Shown one piece after another: positions 8,837 through 18,686 of a DNA stretch of 64,000 nucleotides. Position 1 is the first letter of the stretch. Each line of letters starts with the position of its first letter. Below the pieces are notes generated by a model that was not told where the DNA came from, made no database searches, and saw only the letters and a program-made list of their open reading frames with translations. The position numbers and the translations under genes are program-made. The stretch is from Oceanobacillus piezotolerans (GTDB lineage Bacteria > Bacillota > Bacilli > Bacillales > Amphibacillaceae): contig NZ_RCHR01000006.1 in the NCBI RefSeq assembly GCF_003665065.1, positions 62,001 to 126,000 of the forward strand, written 5' to 3'.

Positions 8837-9858
8837 TAATTAGTGAGGTATTCCTCTAAGGTGAGATTATTCTCTGTAATCTCTTTGGCAGCTTTTTCTC
8901 CGACATAGCGGATGTGCCACGGTTCATACTGGTACTTGGTAATCTCTTCTTTGCCCTCAGGGTAACGAATAATAAAACCAAATTCTGCAGCGTTCTCTGC
9001 TAGCCATTTCCCTTCATCTGTTTCACCGAAATCTGTATTAAGCTGGAATTCTACATCTGGGCTTGTCACGTCCATCGTCAATCCAGATTGATGCTCACTT
9101 TCACCAGGGCGAGCGCTAAATAGATTCGCTTCCTCCTCGCCATGATTGGAAACATAATTTGCAAACAACTCTTCCTGTCTATCGTAGGAACGATAACCAG
9201 ATTGTGCATATAAATCTAGGCCAGCTTCCTCTGCTGCTTGGAAAAGTTCCTCTAATTTAGTTGCAGCGACTTCCCGAATTTGTTTCTTTGGTAAGTCCTC
9301 TTCAAAAGGGAACGGAACATCTGGGGTGACTAAATCACCTGGTTCGTATTCCTGTGGTAAAGCATATTCTTTATTCACTAATGCTAATTGGTCATACGGA
9401 TTACCAATAACCGGTGTCCCGGAGCTCGTTGAAACTGGTTCTGCCTGTATAGGAAGTCCTATCCCTGCTTCTATAACACTACTATTCTCTAATAATTCAT
9501 TGATTGTCTTCATTGTTTCTTCATTGTAAATGCCAATTGCAGTTAACCCTTGCTGTAGTTGCAGATCTGTAATTGCCCAAGTTGTCATTTCATCGTATTG
9601 CCCATTAATGGTTAACTCATAACCAATGGTATTTAATGCTGTTTGTAATTGTTCTACTTCTTTTCCCTCATCTTTTTTCTGTAGAGAGACTTCTGGAGTG
9701 TTGACTGAATCCGCTTCTTTATTATCTTCTCGTTCTTGAGCTGCTGTATCATTGTTAGGTTCCTTTTCTTCCCCAGGATTGGAATTATCCATCATTGCAC
9801 AAGCAGACAGAACGAGAGAAGAGGAAAGCAATCCAATTCCAATTATTTTCTTTATCAT
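8836..9858 (-). CDS. Lipoprotein D-Ala-D-Ala carboxypeptidase, VanY type, with peptidoglycan-binding domain
   Basis: A 340-residue extracellular lipoprotein. The signal peptide ends in lipobox LSAC (Cys20). An acidic linker is followed by a peptidoglycan-binding domain (about 62-122) and an M15B VanY peptidase domain (about 162-335). Zinc ligands are visible: His256 and Asp263 in SEHQSGLTMD, and His315 in EPWHIRYVG. It should trim D-Ala from muropeptides in the wall. The domain order matches B. subtilis YodJ-like enzymes. AAGGAG supports the ATG. Confidence 0.9.
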   Translation of the reverse strand: MIKKIIGIGLLSSSLVLSACAMMDNSNPGEEKEPNNDTAAQEREDNKEADSVNTPEVSLQKKDEGKEVEQLQTALNTIGYELTINGQYDEMTTWAITDLQLQQGLTAIGIYNEETMKTINELLENSSVIEAGIGLPIQAEPVSTSSGTPVIGNPYDQLALVNKEYALPQEYEPGDLVTPDVPFPFEEDLPKKQIREVAATKLEELFQAAEEAGLDLYAQSGYRSYDRQEELFANYVSNHGEEEANLFSARPGESEHQSGLTMDVTSPDVEFQLNTDFGETDEGKWLAENAAEFGFIIRYPEGKEEITKYQYEPWHIRYVGEKAAKEITENNLTLEEYLTN

Positions 9859-10024
9859 TATTAAAATCTCCTTAATAGCTTGCTATATTCATATAACAAC
9901 TGACTTTTATACACCCACCCTGAGGGAAGGCGCCTTTATATTTTCTCAATAATTGAGAAGAAGTTCAATAGGTTAATAATGTCGATTTATGAGTGGAAAA
10001 TGAAACCCCTTATATATTATTAAA

Positions 10025-10128
10025 ACCGCCCATAAACTGGAAAAAGTACTCATATCTTTATGGTATCCGCTTATAGATTTCAATAATCACCTATAAAATG
10101 ATAAAACCGCTTATAAATACTGCACTTC
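10025..10128. repeat. Degenerate ~20-21-nt repeats (CCGCTTATAAA-like)
   Basis: The 340-nt gap before the MFS gene holds several imperfect copies of a CCGC(T/C)(T/C)ATA core at ~20-21-nt steps (CCGCCCATAAA, CCGCTTATAGA, CACCTATAAAA, CCGCTTATAAA). No ORF is seen. A similar short array lies at 14188-14245. Confidence 0.5.
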
Positions 10129-10199
10129 TTCTCCTTAAGCAAAAAGGTATACTACCATGCAGTCATTCATAGATTACTAAAGAATTTAGGGGGAGTGGC

Positions 10200-11390
10200 A
10201 TGACAAAGTCAATGAATGTATCGTATGTATTAATTACATCTTTATTGTTCAGCTGTGCACTGTTTGTAGTATCGGGAGTATATGTTGCTACACCTTTGCT
10301 TGAAGAATTCTCTATTTCTTTCGGGATACCCATAAGTAAGGCAGCGTGGTCTACAAGTATATTTTCATTTTGTTATGGTGCTGGTTTTTTGCTTTTTGGT
10401 CCTTTATCGGATAGATATGGGAGGAAAAGGCTTATTGGTTTCGGTTTGATTTGTCTAGCTATTTTAACGACTGCAATTGGTTTTACAACTTCATTCTCTC
10501 AGCTGGTACTCTTCCGAGGGTTACAGGGCTTTGTTGCAGCCACCTTTGCACCTTCTGCAATTGCCTATGTATTTGAGGTGTATCCGAAACAAAAAATCCC
10601 AACGGCTATTAGCTTTATTAGCTTTGGATTTGTATTATCAGGAATCTTGGGGCAGGTTGCAGCTGATTTCTTAAACCAAGTATGGCATTGGAAAGCAGCC
10701 TTCTTTTTCTTTGGCCTTTTGTATGTTTTGTGTGCCATGTTGGTCATTATATGTTTGCCTAATAAAGGGGAGAAGCGGGGAATAGAGATTCGGCAATACA
10801 TCCAAATTTTAAGAGTAATCATGAAGAGCAGAAATCTTGTTTATAGTTATCTCATTACTTTTACACTGTTGTTAACGTTTCTTGGGATGTATACGGTGCT
10901 TGGTAATGTGCTAAGAGGCGCCCCATATCATCTAACTGATCAACAAATTCTTTATATAAGGGTAGTTGGAATTGTGGGGATGTTTCTTTCGCCATTTGCT
11001 GGAATTTTTGCTAGAAGGTTTGGTTCAGTAAGTGTATTGAAAGCAGGTCTCACACTAGCAGTTATCGGATTGGTTGGACTTGGAATTGTATCTCATCTCT
11101 CCCTTATCATTGGCATGAGCATCATTTTTGTGGCAGGAATTTCACTCACCTTTCCATCGATTATGATGGTAGTTGGCGGGCTTGGAGGGCAAAATCGTGC
11201 TATAGCCTCTTCGCTTTATACGTTCATTTTATTTGTTGGTGCAACTTTTGGGCCAATGATCTCTATTCCACTTATGAAAGAAACTAATTTCACCATAACC
11301 ATGCTCGTACTTTCAGCCGTGATTGGAGCAGGATTGGCCATTTCCTTTTTATTAACGAAAAAAGTCGAAAGCCAGCAGCATGGTGGCTAG
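10200..11390 (+). CDS. MFS transporter
   Basis: A 396-residue, 12-helix major facilitator. The loop 2-3 signature GPLSDRYGRKR is present, as is the pseudo-repeat GIFARRFGSV in the second half. It resembles drug:H+ antiporter-1 type proteins (YnfM/YgaY-like). The substrate cannot be read from sequence. The ATG is preceded by GGGGGAG. It is a monocistronic unit with a terminator overlapping its last codons. Confidence 0.85.
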   Translation: MTKSMNVSYVLITSLLFSCALFVVSGVYVATPLLEEFSISFGIPISKAAWSTSIFSFCYGAGFLLFGPLSDRYGRKRLIGFGLICLAILTTAIGFTTSFSQLVLFRGLQGFVAATFAPSAIAYVFEVYPKQKIPTAISFISFGFVLSGILGQVAADFLNQVWHWKAAFFFFGLLYVLCAMLVIICLPNKGEKRGIEIRQYIQILRVIMKSRNLVYSYLITFTLLLTFLGMYTVLGNVLRGAPYHLTDQQILYIRVVGIVGMFLSPFAGIFARRFGSVSVLKAGLTLAVIGLVGLGIVSHLSLIIGMSIIFVAGISLTFPSIMMVVGGLGGQNRAIASSLYTFILFVGATFGPMISIPLMKETNFTITMLVLSAVIGAGLAISFLLTKKVESQQHGG

Positions 11391-11403
11391 CTTTCGATTT
11401 TTT
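11365..11403 (+). terminator. Terminator overlapping the MFS gene end
   Basis: TCGAAAGC/GCTTTCGA stem followed by TTTTTT. The stem includes the stop codon. Confidence 0.8.
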
Positions 11404-11464
11404 GAGCAAAACTTAATAAGAGGAACAGTTGGCAAAGAATTAAGGCGAATACCTTAGCTAGCTA

Positions 11465-12706
11465 CTATTTTGCCTGCTCTTCGAATAATCTGCAAATCTC
11501 CACAATTACATTTGTTGCTTTTTCCATATTATCTACCGAAATGTACTCAAATTTGCCGTGGAAATTCTCACCGCCTGTAAAGACGTTCGGTGTTGGAAGT
11601 CCCATATAAGAAAGTTGGGAGCCATCTGTTCCACCGCGAATTGGCTCAATAATTGGCTCAATATCTAAGTTCTTCATCGCTTGGCTTGCGATATCCACGA
11701 TTTCCATTACAGGTTCAATCTTCTCGCGCATGTTATAGTACTGATCATTCAACTCTAATTCTACGCTACTGTCACCATATTTGTTTTTCATTGCTTGTAC
11801 AAATTTCTCGACAGTCGCTTTGCGATCTTCAAACTTTGCTCTATCATGATCCCGAATGATGTAATACACTTGCGTTTTTTCGACATCGCCATTAATGGAG
11901 AGCAAATGATAGAAGCCTTCGTGGCCTTCTGTATACTCTGGAGCTTCTTGCTCAGGGAACATACCTACAAATTCTGTTGCTAGTTTTCCAGCATTAATCA
12001 TTTTATTCTTGGCTGTTCCAGGGTGAACGTTATTCCCTTTAAATGTCACTTTAGCAGCAGCTGCATTGAAGCTTTCGTACTGCAGCTCTCCAAGTGGTCC
12101 ACCATCAATAGTGTAGGCATAAGATGCGTCAAAACGTTTTACATCAAATTTATGTGGCCCACGACCAATTTCTTCGTCCGGAGTGAACGCGATGCGAATG
12201 CGACCATGCTTGATTTCTGTATGCTGGATAAGATAGTTCATCGCGGTCATAATCTCGGCGATTCCTGCTTTATTGTCTGCACCAAGAAGGGTTGTTCCAT
12301 CCGTTGTAATCAATGTATGGCCTTTATAGCTAGGTAACTCAGGGAATTCTTTTGCTGATAGTACAACATTTAATTCTTTGTTCAAGGTAATATCATTACC
12401 ATCAAAGTTCTCAACAAGCTGTGGGTTTACATTTTTTCCTGTAAAATCAGTCGCAGTGTCAACATGTGCTAAGAAACCGATGGTTGGTACATCCTTGTCT
12501 GTATAAGCAGGAAGGGTAGCCATCAGGTAGCCGTTTTTGTCTACTTCTACCTCTTCAAGACCGATTTCCTTCATTTCGTCCACTAATAGATTTAATAAAT
12601 CAAATTGACCTGGAGTAGATGGTGTTGTATCAGAGTCTTCATTTGACTGGGTGTCGATTTTGACATACGTGGTAAATCGTTTAATAATTTCATCTTTCAT
12701 TTTCAT
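11465..12706 (-). CDS. pepT: Peptidase T (tripeptide aminopeptidase)
   Basis: A 413-residue M20B zinc aminopeptidase that releases the N-terminal residue of tripeptides in the cytoplasm. Metal-site motifs are readable: [11 protein letters not shown], the GADNKAG aspartate, [10 protein letters not shown] and TIDGGPLGE, and near the C-terminus [10 protein letters not shown]. Length is normal. The ATG follows GAGGAG. It stands alone, convergent with the MFS gene. Confidence 0.95.
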   Translation of the reverse strand: MKMKDEIIKRFTTYVKIDTQSNEDSDTTPSTPGQFDLLNLLVDEMKEIGLEEVEVDKNGYLMATLPAYTDKDVPTIGFLAHVDTATDFTGKNVNPQLVENFDGNDITLNKELNVVLSAKEFPELPSYKGHTLITTDGTTLLGADNKAGIAEIMTAMNYLIQHTEIKHGRIRIAFTPDEEIGRGPHKFDVKRFDASYAYTIDGGPLGELQYESFNAAAAKVTFKGNNVHPGTAKNKMINAGKLATEFVGMFPEQEAPEYTEGHEGFYHLLSINGDVEKTQVYYIIRDHDRAKFEDRKATVEKFVQAMKNKYGDSSVELELNDQYYNMREKIEPVMEIVDIASQAMKNLDIEPIIEPIRGGTDGSQLSYMGLPTPNVFTGGENFHGKFEYISVDNMEKATNVIVEICRLFEEQAK

Positions 12707-12819
12707 GTCACTCCTCTTTCATTTCCATATCCGTATTTTACCATATCTATTCCGAGACTCGAAATAAGAGGGAAGGGAATTACAGTGGAAACATCGAATT
12801 AGTATAGAAAGAGGTGTTC

Positions 12820-13320
12820 ATGGTGATTCGAGAAGTTATGGAAAAAGATGCAGAGCATTTAGCACAGCTTATTAGCCGAGTGGAAAGTGAAAGCCCATAT
12901 ATGCTGTACGGGGCAGGAGAGAGAAACATATCAGCAGAGAAGCAAATAGATATGATTTCACAAATAAAGAAGCAAGAAAACTCCATCATGCTGGTTGCAA
13001 CGGTTAACGAGGAGTTGGTTGGTTATCTTTTCGCTTTAGGTGGGAATACAAAGAAAAATAGGCATACCGCTTATCTCGTGATTGGAATTGTGGAAGAACA
13101 TCAGGGGAAAGGCATTGGGGCGAGATTGTTTGACTCTCTTGAACAATGGGCAAAAGGAAAGATACATCGGTTAGAATTAACAGTCATAAAGGACAATATT
13201 GCAGCTATAAAATTGTATGAGAAAGCCGGTTTCGAGAGGGAAGGAATCAAGCGAGATTCTTTATATATGAATGGGAAATACGTGGATGAGTATTATATGA
13301 GTAAATTATTGGAGGGATAA
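12820..13320 (+). CDS. GNAT-family N-acetyltransferase
   Basis: A protein of about 166 residues with the acetyl-CoA motif A (VEEHQGKGIGARLFDSLEQW) and the family's terminal LYEKAGFEREG. The ATG is chosen over an in-frame GTG two codons earlier because GAGG then lies 5 nt upstream. The acceptor is unknown. The next gene begins 2 nt after its stop, so they form a two-gene unit. Confidence 0.85.
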   Translation: MVIREVMEKDAEHLAQLISRVESESPYMLYGAGERNISAEKQIDMISQIKKQENSIMLVATVNEELVGYLFALGGNTKKNRHTAYLVIGIVEEHQGKGIGARLFDSLEQWAKGKIHRLELTVIKDNIAAIKLYEKAGFEREGIKRDSLYMNGKYVDEYYMSKLLEG

Positions 13321-13322
13321 GG

Positions 13323-14153
13323 ATGGCTTACATATTATCGGTAAATCAGTTAAAAGAAAAGCTTCAAAATCAGGACAAATTAGTCATTGTTGATGTGCGT
13401 TTTCAACTAACAGACGAAGAAGCAGGGAGAAAAATGTATCTGAGAAACCACTTGCCAGGTGCTGTATATTTAGATTTAAACAGAGACCTATCCGCCAAGC
13501 CTGGAAAGCATGGAGGCAACCATCCGTTACCAGAGTTGAATACGTTTATTGGGAAGTTAGGCAATATCGGAATAGATCAGGATACCGAAGTGGTGGTGTA
13601 TGATCAAGAAAATGATATGTTTGCACCTCGGCTCTGGTGGTTTCTTCATCACTTGGGTCATGATAAGGTCTACGTCTTAGAGGGTGGCTACCAGCGATGG
13701 GTTCAAGCTGGTTATGAAGTTACTGATGAGATACCAAAACTCCAGGCGAAACGATTTGTTCCTAGAATTCAAGATGAGGGAACAGTAACGATGGAAGAGG
13801 TCAAAGAGAATGTTAGCAGTCAGAAAGCAGTATTAATTGATTCTCGAGAAAAGGATCGTTACTTAGGAATAAAAGAACCATTATATAGAAAAGCTGGTCA
13901 TATTCCAGGGGCAATTCATTATTTCTGGAAGGATGTATTTACCGAAGATGGAAAGTGGAAAATGGTCGGAGAAATAGAGAAACATTTTCAAAACCTGGAC
14001 AAATCCCAGGATATAATTGTCTCTTGCGGTTCTGGCGTTTCTGCATGCCCAAATATACTGGCATTGAAAATGGCTGGATATAAAAATGTGAAATTATATC
14101 CAGGCAGTTTTAGTGATTGGATTAGCTACGATGAGAATGAGATTGAATTATAG
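13323..14153 (+). CDS. Sulfurtransferase, 3-mercaptopyruvate type
   Basis: A 276-residue protein with two rhodanese domains (about 1-130 and 150-275). The catalytic loop in the second domain is CGSGVSA, close to the CGSGVTA of mercaptopyruvate sulfurtransferases rather than the CRKGVTA of rhodanese. It moves sulfane sulfur to thiol or cyanide acceptors. It is transcribed with the preceding acetyltransferase gene. Confidence 0.88.
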   Translation: MAYILSVNQLKEKLQNQDKLVIVDVRFQLTDEEAGRKMYLRNHLPGAVYLDLNRDLSAKPGKHGGNHPLPELNTFIGKLGNIGIDQDTEVVVYDQENDMFAPRLWWFLHHLGHDKVYVLEGGYQRWVQAGYEVTDEIPKLQAKRFVPRIQDEGTVTMEEVKENVSSQKAVLIDSREKDRYLGIKEPLYRKAGHIPGAIHYFWKDVFTEDGKWKMVGEIEKHFQNLDKSQDIIVSCGSGVSACPNILALKMAGYKNVKLYPGSFSDWISYDENEIEL

Positions 14154-14187
14154 AAGTCTATAAATAAAAATATGATGAAATATTGTA

Positions 14188-14245
14188 TCGCCGATAAACC
14201 ATCGCAGACCGCCGTTATATTGAAAAAACCGCCGATAAAGTGAAG
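14188..14245. repeat. Short array of ~20-nt CCGCCGATAAA-like repeats
   Basis: Three copies (TCGCCGATAAA, CCGCCGTTATA, CCGCCGATAAA) at ~21-nt steps between convergent genes. They resemble the array at 10025-10128. Confidence 0.45.
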
Positions 14246-14297
14246 CTTCATTCACAGGCTGGTCTTGAGTTTCAATTGATTTCATTGTATGAATAAA

Positions 14298-14324
14298 GAC
14301 ATCCAGTTCTAAAACCTGGATGTC
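14298..14324 (-). terminator. Terminator of the chemotaxis receptor gene
   Basis: GACATCCAG/CTGGATGTC hairpin followed on the minus strand by TTTATT. Confidence 0.75.
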
Positions 14325-14331
14325 TCTTGTG

Positions 14332-16092
14332 CTATAACTTAAATATCTTCAATTCGTTCATTAATTGTTCTGAGAGCTCTTCAAGCTGCTCTGCACGATT
14401 AGTGACTTCTTCCATCGAACTAGCAGTTTGTTGTGATGAAGCGGCTGCTTCTTCTACTCCTGCAGCAGACTCCTCTGATACCGAAGCAATCTCTTCAATG
14501 GTTCCGTTCATACTCTGGCTATTTAATGAAATGCTTTTTAGATTGGTTGATATACTAGAAATTTTTTCTGCCATATCCAGTACAGCTTGATGAATGGTTT
14601 CAAAGTTTTGGCCAGTAGCTTCAATCCTATTCGTGCCTTCATGTACAGCGTCATATCCTGTATGAAGAGAATTCACTACTCTCTTTGTTTCTTGCTGAAT
14701 GCTAGTTACAATGGAAGTGATTTCCCCTACTGAAGATGCAACTTGTTCAGAGAGCTTCCTCACTTCATCAGCTACAACTGCAAAACCCTTTCCGTGTTCA
14801 CCAGCACGCGCAGCTTCAATCGCAGCATTCAATGACAATAAATTAGTCTGATCCGCTATGTCTTTAATAACACTAACGAGATGGGAAATCTCCGCGGATT
14901 GCTTGTCTAAGCTCTGCACCATACTAACCGAATCGGATACAATTGTATCGATATGTTTCATCTGATCAACCGATTTTTCCATTAGTGTTGTTCCGTCCTT
15001 TGTTAAAGAAAGAACATTATCTGATTGGGAAGTAATCTCCACTCCATATTGTTCAGAATCATTTACTTTATCGACAAAATCCTTCATTTGCTCTGCTAAA
15101 TCAGAAGCTCCATTTGCTTGTGTTTCCGCACCAGAGGACAGTTCCTCCATGGTTTGGGCGATTTGTATATTTCCTTCTTTTACTTCTCTAGAAGAAATCG
15201 TTAATGCTTCCCCACTATCTTGAACCGCTTTGGCAGCTTGGGACACATTGGATAAGATACCCCTCATATTATCTTTCATAATATTAACTGCACTAAATAG
15301 CTGTCCAATCTCGTCTTTGCCGACATACGGATTGGTATCGATTGTAAGATCACCGTTCGCAGCTTGAGTCGTAGCACCTACAAGCTGACTTAAATATGTG
15401 CTGATCTTTCTGCTGATATAAACCATCAAGATTGTCCCTAGAACGATTACTAGAAGGTTGGAGACAACCAGAATAATAATACTAGTATTTATATTTCTAT
15501 TTGCCGACGCAACGGTTTGTTCCTGTGTAGATTTTACATTTTCAATTAATTGGTTAGCTAATTCGGTTGTTTCTAAGCGTAAATTGGTTGAATAGTTTCG
15601 TTGAGAAGTAGCAAATGCCGTTCTGCCCTCATCAATCGCAGGTACCATTTCTTCTAATAAAATTTGGTTCATACTCTGATCATTATTCATGATTTGGGTA
15701 AAAATCTCTTTTTGTTCTTCTGTCTGCAGTGTAGGCTCCATGACTTCGAACAGCTCATTAATTTGATTGCTATAGTCGCTATATGCATCAATATATGCCG
15801 TTCTTTGTGTTAATAAATAATCTGCAATTTGCACATCTTTTAATTGAATGAAGGAGACTACTTGCGTCATGTCGTTTACCCAGTCATTTTGCTCTGTAAT
15901 TGCCTCCATATCTGTTTGTGTTTTATTCAATTGCAGAAATACAATAATACTTCCAATAAGAAATAAAGCAATGGTGAAAGAAAAAACAGCAAGATATTTG
16001 TTGCTTAATTTAACATCTTTCCATTTTGATAAAAGCTTTCCTTTCACATTTTGCTTATTTGTATGTGTAATTTTCTTTTTCTTTTGTTTCAT
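14332..16092 (-). CDS. Methyl-accepting chemotaxis protein
   Basis: A 586-residue transmembrane receptor. TM1 is at about 34-54, an extracellular all-helical sensor (four-helix MCP type) at 55-200, TM2 at about 204-227, then HAMP and a long cytoplasmic coiled coil. The kinase-control hairpin contains [20 protein letters not shown]. The ligand is unknown. The N-terminus is unusually Lys-rich before TM1, fitting the positive-inside rule. It is a lone gene, away from other chemotaxis genes. Confidence 0.93.
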   Translation of the reverse strand: MKQKKKKITHTNKQNVKGKLLSKWKDVKLSNKYLAVFSFTIALFLIGSIIVFLQLNKTQTDMEAITEQNDWVNDMTQVVSFIQLKDVQIADYLLTQRTAYIDAYSDYSNQINELFEVMEPTLQTEEQKEIFTQIMNNDQSMNQILLEEMVPAIDEGRTAFATSQRNYSTNLRLETTELANQLIENVKSTQEQTVASANRNINTSIIILVVSNLLVIVLGTILMVYISRKISTYLSQLVGATTQAANGDLTIDTNPYVGKDEIGQLFSAVNIMKDNMRGILSNVSQAAKAVQDSGEALTISSREVKEGNIQIAQTMEELSSGAETQANGASDLAEQMKDFVDKVNDSEQYGVEITSQSDNVLSLTKDGTTLMEKSVDQMKHIDTIVSDSVSMVQSLDKQSAEISHLVSVIKDIADQTNLLSLNAAIEAARAGEHGKGFAVVADEVRKLSEQVASSVGEITSIVTSIQQETKRVVNSLHTGYDAVHEGTNRIEATGQNFETIHQAVLDMAEKISSISTNLKSISLNSQSMNGTIEEIASVSEESAAGVEEAAASSQQTASSMEEVTNRAEQLEELSEQLMNELKIFKL

Positions 16093-16311
16093 GTTGACCT
16101 CCCCGAATAGATAATAATACCTATAACTTTATATCGAGCAAAATAACGAAATGTAAAGCATTATGCTGAAAATTTAATAAAAAGTTTATATTAAAACTGT
16201 GCGTACTCCCTATATATCTATTTGAATTGCAAATTATTTTTGTCTTTAAAACTAGAAAAGGTGTTTGATATTATGTACACGGCTTGTACAAAAAGAATAA
16301 AGCAAAAATAA

Positions 16312-16424
16312 CACTATCCAGCGTAGGAAATACACGAAGACTCCCGCGGGGAAAGCGAAAACGCTGAGACCCTGCAGAAAGCGTAGTGTATTTCCGAAGT
16401 GGTTTTAACCACTATTTTGAATTC
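16312..16424. repeat. Palindromic intergenic element, short copy
   Basis: A GC-rich hairpin (GGAAATACAC ... GTGTATTTCC) with the internal CCCGCGGGGAAAGCG word, flanked by CACTAT and ACTATTTTGAATT. It shares these words with the larger elements at 27945 and 41352 and looks like a one-hairpin version of them. The 400-nt gap it sits in shows no gene. Confidence 0.7.
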
Positions 16425-16494
16425 AATTGATCATATATAGCAGTTCGTTATGCATTTTTGCGTGCCATATGGAAATATCTTCATTTAAAAATGC

Positions 16495-17352
16495 TCATTT
16501 AAAGATAATTAGAAAACAAATAGACTGAATTGGGATTTCTCTACTACCCTCATTTATAATAGTCAAGGATTCTTTGTTTACATCAACTAAAATACCTTCT
16601 ATTTCTTCATTATCCAACTTAATCTTTATTCCTTTGTCCAAATGAATGAGTAAAAAAATAGGCAATGTCAATTTGAAAAAGATATCAATCAATTCAGGTG
16701 AAGAAGCTACTGTTTTTCCGAAATTAAATGCCAGCTCTCTTCGCAGAAAAGGATCAATGTCTCTTAAATTTGGTTCATGGGAAGGTTGAACAAAGCGTCC
16801 TTGAGAGGTAATATCCGAGATTTTCAAAAGTGGTACTAAGATCTCTTTTTCGTTATTTTTTAAAAGAACAAAATCACGACCGACAACATCAACACGACCA
16901 TTTAATTTCTTATCTTTTATGGTTTGAACATCTTGATGGTGTTCATCGGCCTTTTTTCTTCTCACTATTGCCAGTATTCTTCTCACCCAGTAAAATATTC
17001 CCTTTCTTTCTTTCTCATCTAGAAGTGAATCTGAATCCTCTTCTACCCCTGATTCTAAACAATCTACCTTTACATCAACTAACTGACCAAATAAGCCTTC
17101 AAATAACTTCCTTCTTCCTTCTTCCGGGCGTTCATTTGATAAGGCCAAATCCAGTAATAATTCATTTATCGCATCAATGTTTTCTTCAAGTTTTCGCGTT
17201 TGCTCTTCCGGAAGACATGATGTTGGTGAAGGGAATCTAGGAGTTTCTAGCCTTTGTGGGCAGCAGTCTTCTGGTATGAAAAAATCATCAGGGGCTCCTG
17301 CGGGGACAAATTCTGGACAGCAAATACCTTTATCAATGTGATTTCTGGTCAT
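16495..17352 (-). CDS. Spore-coat-like protein with two CotB-like modules
   Basis: A 285-residue protein of uncertain function. It has a Cys/Pro-rich N-terminus (CCPEF, EDCCPQ), a helix at 50-75, and a first beta module split by an acidic/basic insert (about 87-97 and 148-182, GRVDVVGRDFVLL...ILVPLLKISDI). A second module is at about 235-285 (GIKIKLDNEEIEGILVDV...SLTIINEGSREIPIQSI). The 177-residue mnx-operon protein at 23207-23740 has the same two-module plan joined by a similar NFGKTV/NFGETV linker, so they are paralogues. The pattern resembles B. subtilis CotB repeats. The start follows AAAGGAG. Confidence 0.65.
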   Translation of the reverse strand: MTRNHIDKGICCPEFVPAGAPDDFFIPEDCCPQRLETPRFPSPTSCLPEEQTRKLEENIDAINELLLDLALSNERPEEGRRKLFEGLFGQLVDVKVDCLESGVEEDSDSLLDEKERKGIFYWVRRILAIVRRKKADEHHQDVQTIKDKKLNGRVDVVGRDFVLLKNNEKEILVPLLKISDITSQGRFVQPSHEPNLRDIDPFLRRELAFNFGKTVASSPELIDIFFKLTLPIFLLIHLDKGIKIKLDNEEIEGILVDVNKESLTIINEGSREIPIQSICFLIIFK

Positions 17353-17564
17353 GATATCATCTCCTTTCTTTAAGAAGAACTTGTTTTACTCCACAATATG
17401 GCTAAAAACAATCCTTCTTTCTGTCAATTCTTTTGTAATTAGTCTGAATCTCTAAGTTACTTCCAAGATATTTTATGATACAAGCTCGCAAGGGTTACTA
17501 AAATGCATGGTAAACTTCCTTCTTCATGCGTTGATTTTTTCCCCAAAGGGCTAAAGAACCTTTC

Positions 17565-17589
17565 ACTTGGTAAAGACAAGCATAAACTA
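17565..17589 (+). promoter_or_regulatory. Candidate mother-cell (SigK-like) promoter
   Basis: CATAAACTA fits the SigK -10 pattern CATANNNTA. An AC lies 14 nt upstream, the same spacing as at the mnx operon promoter. It lies just ahead of the broken Cys/His-rich gene. Confidence 0.35.
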
Positions 17590-17599
17590 TTATTAATTA

Positions 17600-17891
17600 A
17601 TGAAAGGGGGTAAGAAAATCGGCGCATTTTTATCATTGTTCCTGCTGCAATTCAGAATTTCTTCGTTTTGCTTTTCTTCGTCACCGATGTCATGATCAAT
17701 TCAGATTTCACAACAATTGCTCTAGTCATTCAAACTGCTCTTGTCGTAGAGAACCCGTCTCTTGCATTCGTGATCCATTCTTCGAAATAGATTCTAATAG
17801 TTGCCTTACTACAAAACATGTTCGTTTGCTGACGCCCTTAAGGAGACGATTTGATCATGATGGATGCTGCTGCCAATCATTTCACCATTAA
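17600..17891 (+). pseudogene. Cys/His-rich coat-like gene with disrupted 5' end
   Basis: Starting at 17610 a frame of 93 codons runs to TAA and encodes a strikingly Cys- and His-rich sequence (SAHFYHCSCCNSEF, CHDQFRFHNNCSSHSNCSC, GCCCQSFHH). It has no ATG, GTG or TTG near its beginning. The ATG at 17600 (ATGAAAGGGGGT) is in another frame. Deleting one G from the GGGGG run would join them and give ~96 residues. Either a one-base frameshift disrupts the gene, or the G run is a sequencing error or slippage site. It lies on the same strand as the His-rich gene 126 nt downstream and probably had a related role in the spore surface. Confidence 0.6.
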
Positions 17892-18016
17892 CCGTCAAAA
17901 TGACGATGGCATAATAAAGAACACTGTCTTTAAATAGCAATGTCATAAATTCTTTTGCGAAGAACACTTTAAGACCCAATTTTAAACTGTAACGGTAAAT
18001 TAAGGGAGGAAAATAA

Positions 18017-18517
18017 ATGAGTACACACCATATTTGTCACTGTGATGATTGTAAGAAGTTTCATCTTCACCATGATAAGTTTCACTTTGATCATGGCAGA
18101 GGGTTTCACCATCATCATGATAAATCTCACAGTGGTTTTAGTAGAAGTTTCCACCACCACCATGACAAATGTTTCTGTGATAGTTGTAGAAGTTCCCACC
18201 ATCACCACGATAGCTTTTTAGATGATCGATTTTTTTGCGATGACCGTTTCCGCTTTCGATTAGGAGGATTAAAATTTGGAATGGCCTTTCGCTTACGTCA
18301 GCTGCTTGATTGTGACGTAAAAATTGTGGTTGATGATGATAAAAAGGAAATCGAGGGGAAAATTGTTTTTGTCGGAACTGATTTTATAGAGCTGTTAGTT
18401 GATCGTGATCATGAGTGCGATCATGATCGACATAGAGATCATAAAAAAGACTGTGACTGCAAAAAAGTCTTTTTATTTCCTTTTGATTCCATTAAGTTCA
18501 TTAAGAAGCTCGACTAA
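18017..18517 (+). CDS. His-rich protein with CotB-like module
   Basis: A 166-residue protein. The first ~75 residues are almost half His, Asp, Cys and Phe, with repeats such as FHHHHDKSHSG, FHHHHDKCFCDSC and SHHHHDSFLDD. The second part (about 95-166) is a beta module (CDVKIVVDDDKKEIEGKIVF ... DSIKFI) interrupted by a His/Asp/Cys loop (DHECDHDRHRDHKKDCDC). The start has GGGAGG 7 nt upstream. The His/Asp/Cys content suggests metal binding. Together with the neighbouring Mn oxidase operon this points to a spore-surface metal-binding protein; that is inference. Confidence 0.7.
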   Translation: MSTHHICHCDDCKKFHLHHDKFHFDHGRGFHHHHDKSHSGFSRSFHHHHDKCFCDSCRSSHHHHDSFLDDRFFCDDRFRFRLGGLKFGMAFRLRQLLDCDVKIVVDDDKKEIEGKIVFVGTDFIELLVDRDHECDHDRHRDHKKDCDCKKVFLFPFDSIKFIKKLD

Positions 18518-18542
18518 TAATCCATCTAATTTTTTCTTAAAA

Positions 18543-18582
18543 AAATAAATGATGTTCATTTAATCTGAACATCATTTATTTT
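18543..18582. terminator. Terminator after the His-rich gene
   Basis: AATAAATGATGTTCA/TGAACATCATTTATT perfect stem followed by TTT, active-looking on both strands. A second perfect 12-bp hairpin (GAATGACATATA/TATATGTCATTC, 18589-18620) follows and lies downstream of mnxG on the other strand. Confidence 0.75.
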
Positions 18583-18686
18583 AATTGTGAATGACATATA
18601 TCTATGGGTATATGTCATTCGTTTATTCAATTTGAAAGCACTTAAATGTTTTCACCACTCTATTCAAATAAAGGGCCAAACCCACA

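Noticed and set aside
17969..18208. Minus-strand ORF of 79 codons with Met/Val/Thr repeats
   Set aside because: It is the antisense reading of the His-codon repeats of the His-rich gene.
18589..18620. Terminator of mnxG in the second hairpin
   Set aside because: The 12-bp hairpin is perfect, but the minus strand after it (ACAATTAAAA) lacks a T run. It is noted only with the neighbouring terminator.
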